A DNA stretch of 8,649 nucleotides from Porphyromonas sp. (GTDB lineage Bacteria > Bacteroidota > Bacteroidia > Bacteroidales > Porphyromonadaceae). Location: the NCBI GenBank assembly GCA_003640335.1, contig RBKG01000070.1, positions 1 to 8,649 on the forward strand, read 5' to 3'. The notes under the pieces are model-generated. The model was not told the DNA's origin. It saw only the letters and a program-made list of their open reading frames with translations, and did no database searches. Positions 8,038 through 8,649 of the stretch are shown here, piece after piece; position 1 is the stretch's first letter; every line of letters starts with the position of its first letter. The translations under genes were made by a program, and so were the position numbers.

Positions 8038-8045
8038 CTTTGTTT

Positions 8046-8051
8046 CTCCTT
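8046..8051 (-). promoter_or_regulatory. Shine-Dalgarno sequence of rplF
   Basis: The transcribed strand reads AAGGAG followed by 8 nt and the rplF ATG, an ideal match to the anti-Shine-Dalgarno sequence and spacing. The other fourteen starts in the window show at most weak fragments such as AGGA or AAGGT, so this one stands out. Confidence 0.6.
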
Positions 8052-8055
8052 AGAT

Positions 8056-8451
8056 TTAGTATACGTAACACAATACTTCACCACCAACCTTCAGCTCGCG
8101 AGCTTCCTTGTCGGTCATTACACCACGGCTTGTAGAGAGGATAGCAATACCTAGACCGTTAAGTACACGTGGCATTTCGCGGTAGCCTACATACTTACGT
8201 AGACCTGGACGAGATACACGCTTAAGAGCCTTAAGTGCGTTTACACGACCAGTACGGTCATACTTAAGCGCAACCTTAATGCTTCCCTGAGGACCTTCCT
8301 CAACAAACTTAAAGTTTAGGATGTAACCCTTGTCGAAGAGAATCTTAGTGATTTCCTTCTTGAGATTCGATGCTGGAATCTCTACCACTCTGTGGCCTGC
8401 CTTGACTGCGTTACGCAGACGAGTCAAATAATCCGCTATTGGATCTGTCAT
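8056..8451 (-). CDS. rpsH: 30S ribosomal protein S8
   Basis: This is uS8, 131 aa, a primary 16S rRNA binder of the central domain; in E. coli it is also the translational repressor of the spc operon. I take the start MTDPIADYLTRLRNAVKAGH at 8451, which is the family start. An in-frame ATG at 8484 would add MFRINLIIHYF, which is not conserved and would have to be translated through a hairpin. Motifs are LLxxGYI-like FDKGYILNF (39-47), RPGLRKYVGYREMPRVLNGL (81-100), STSRGVMTDKEAR (106-118) and the C-terminal GGEVLCYVY. It is the first gene of the transcript visible here, because a promoter and leader precede it. The usual upstream neighbour rpsN is not seen. Confidence 0.97.
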   Translation of the reverse strand: MTDPIADYLTRLRNAVKAGHRVVEIPASNLKKEITKILFDKGYILNFKFVEEGPQGSIKVALKYDRTGRVNALKALKRVSRPGLRKYVGYREMPRVLNGLGIAILSTSRGVMTDKEARELKVGGEVLCYVY

Positions 8452-8567
8452 AAAATAATGAATAATTAAATTGATACGGAACACCCGTACAATGTTTAAC
8501 TAAAATAACTTACGCTCAACTACACACTACTTGGCGACAGTGAAACGCACAACTAGGAGCATAGAAA
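8452..8567 (-). promoter_or_regulatory. Structured 5' leader of the rpsH operon
   Basis: From the inferred transcription start to the rpsH ATG there are about 115 nt without a recognisable gene. On the RNA strand, hairpin A (8527-8556) pairs CTA, TTG and GCG with CGC, CAA and TAG. It has one unpaired U, one G-G mismatch and a 9-nt loop. Hairpin B (8470-8493) pairs ATTG and TACGG with CCGTA and CAAT, again with one unpaired U, and has a 5-nt loop. Flanking TTAA pairs (8466-8469 and 8496-8499) could extend it. B ends 18 nt before the start codon, and the following stretch is A/U-rich. A ribosomal protein-responsive leader is plausible but unproven; I do not see the helix 21-like S8 site. Confidence 0.45.
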
Positions 8568-8573
8568 GCAGCA

Positions 8574-8603
8574 CAAAGTTACATATAATTATTGAATCTG
8601 CAA
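8574..8603 (-). promoter_or_regulatory. Bacteroidota-type promoter driving rpsH and downstream genes
   Basis: On the minus strand TAACTTTG (8574-8581) exactly fits the TAnnTTTG -7 element, with TTG (8601-8603) exactly 19 nt upstream as the -33 element. This is the same architecture and spacing as the promoter at 83-112. The predicted start is near 8565-8569. The region between the boxes is A/T-rich. No comparable paired -33/-7 match was found in any other intergenic gap of the operon. This promoter could therefore serve all fifteen genes, alone or with read-through from upstream. Confidence 0.65.
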
Positions 8604-8649
8604 GACTAGCACGCAAAAAACATACTCTCAAACACTTACAAGCATTCTT
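8604..8649. other. Edge region upstream of the rpsH promoter
   Basis: No recognisable coding sequence. The end of rpsN, whose product normally ends in a KASW-like motif, is not present on the minus strand here. No terminator-like hairpin is visible. One minus-strand frame is open from the edge through the promoter to a TAG at 8527-8529, but its 40 codons resemble no ribosomal protein. Confidence 0.5.

Noticed and set aside
8304..8311. TAAGTTTG on the minus strand inside rpsH, matching the TAnnTTTG box
   Set aside because: No -33 TTG at suitable spacing; it lies within conserved S8 coding sequence.
8452..8484. Upstream in-frame ATG giving rpsH an 11-residue N-terminal extension
   Set aside because: The extra residues MFRINLIIHYF are unlike any S8 start. 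MTDPIADYLTRLRN at 8451 is the conserved beginning, and the extension would run through the leader hairpin.
8527..8649. Minus-strand frame open from the window edge to a TAG (40 codons), possibly the tail of an upstream gene
   Set aside because: Its translation does not resemble S14 or any ribosomal protein, it runs through the promoter boxes, and 40 open codons can occur by chance. Sequence beyond the edge could revive it.
1..8649. A new defence, mobile or biosynthetic system
   Set aside because: Every coding stretch is an intact housekeeping gene of the spc and alpha operons. No transposase, phage, CRISPR or toxin-antitoxin features are present.

Overview
The window is one long, tightly packed run of translation and export genes, all on the minus strand. 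Transcription runs from the right edge toward the left: rpsH, rplF, rplR, rpsE, rpmD, rplO, secY, map, infA, rpmJ, rpsM, rpsK, rpsD, rpoA, rplQ. This is the distal half of the bacterial S10-spc-alpha ribosomal protein supercluster. Its features point to Bacteroidota, most likely the Bacteroidales and Porphyromonas-like by the look of RpoA; the genus is only a guess. The evidence is map and infA between secY and rpmJ, a RpoA beginning MAILAFQ, zinc-free forms of L36 and S4, a near-absence of Shine-Dalgarno sequences, and promoters of the TTG-N19-TAnnTTTG type used by the Bacteroidota primary sigma factor.

Right end (8452-8649): no recognisable gene. It holds a close match to a Bacteroidota promoter reading toward rpsH (8574-8603), then a leader of about 115 nt with two potential hairpins. 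Usually rpsN lies directly upstream of rpsH. Here it is not within about 200 nt, so the supercluster appears to be interrupted or separately promoted at this point.

Spc part (3393-8451): S8, L6, L18, S5, L30, L15, SecY, methionine aminopeptidase, IF-1 and L36, with gaps of 5 to 38 nt. Two small genes, rpmD (58 aa) and rpmJ (38 aa), were found by translating the gaps between larger genes. Alpha part (296-3361): S13, S11, S4, RNA polymerase alpha and L17. The only sizeable internal gap is 207 nt between rpsK and rpsD. It has several mutually exclusive stem-loops and is a candidate S4-type control leader.

Left end (1-295): a strong, nearly symmetric terminator hairpin (236-276) closes the operon 19 nt after rplQ. 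Beyond it lies a second match to the same promoter type (83-112), also reading left, which should start the next transcription unit outside the window. An eight-C tract lies between the two.

All genes are intact and canonical in length. Together they supply small- and large-subunit ribosomal proteins, an initiation factor, the core polymerase alpha subunit, the Sec translocon channel and N-terminal methionine removal. I see no mobile element, CRISPR, tRNA, rRNA or new multi-gene system. What merits a second look is the non-coding control sequence.
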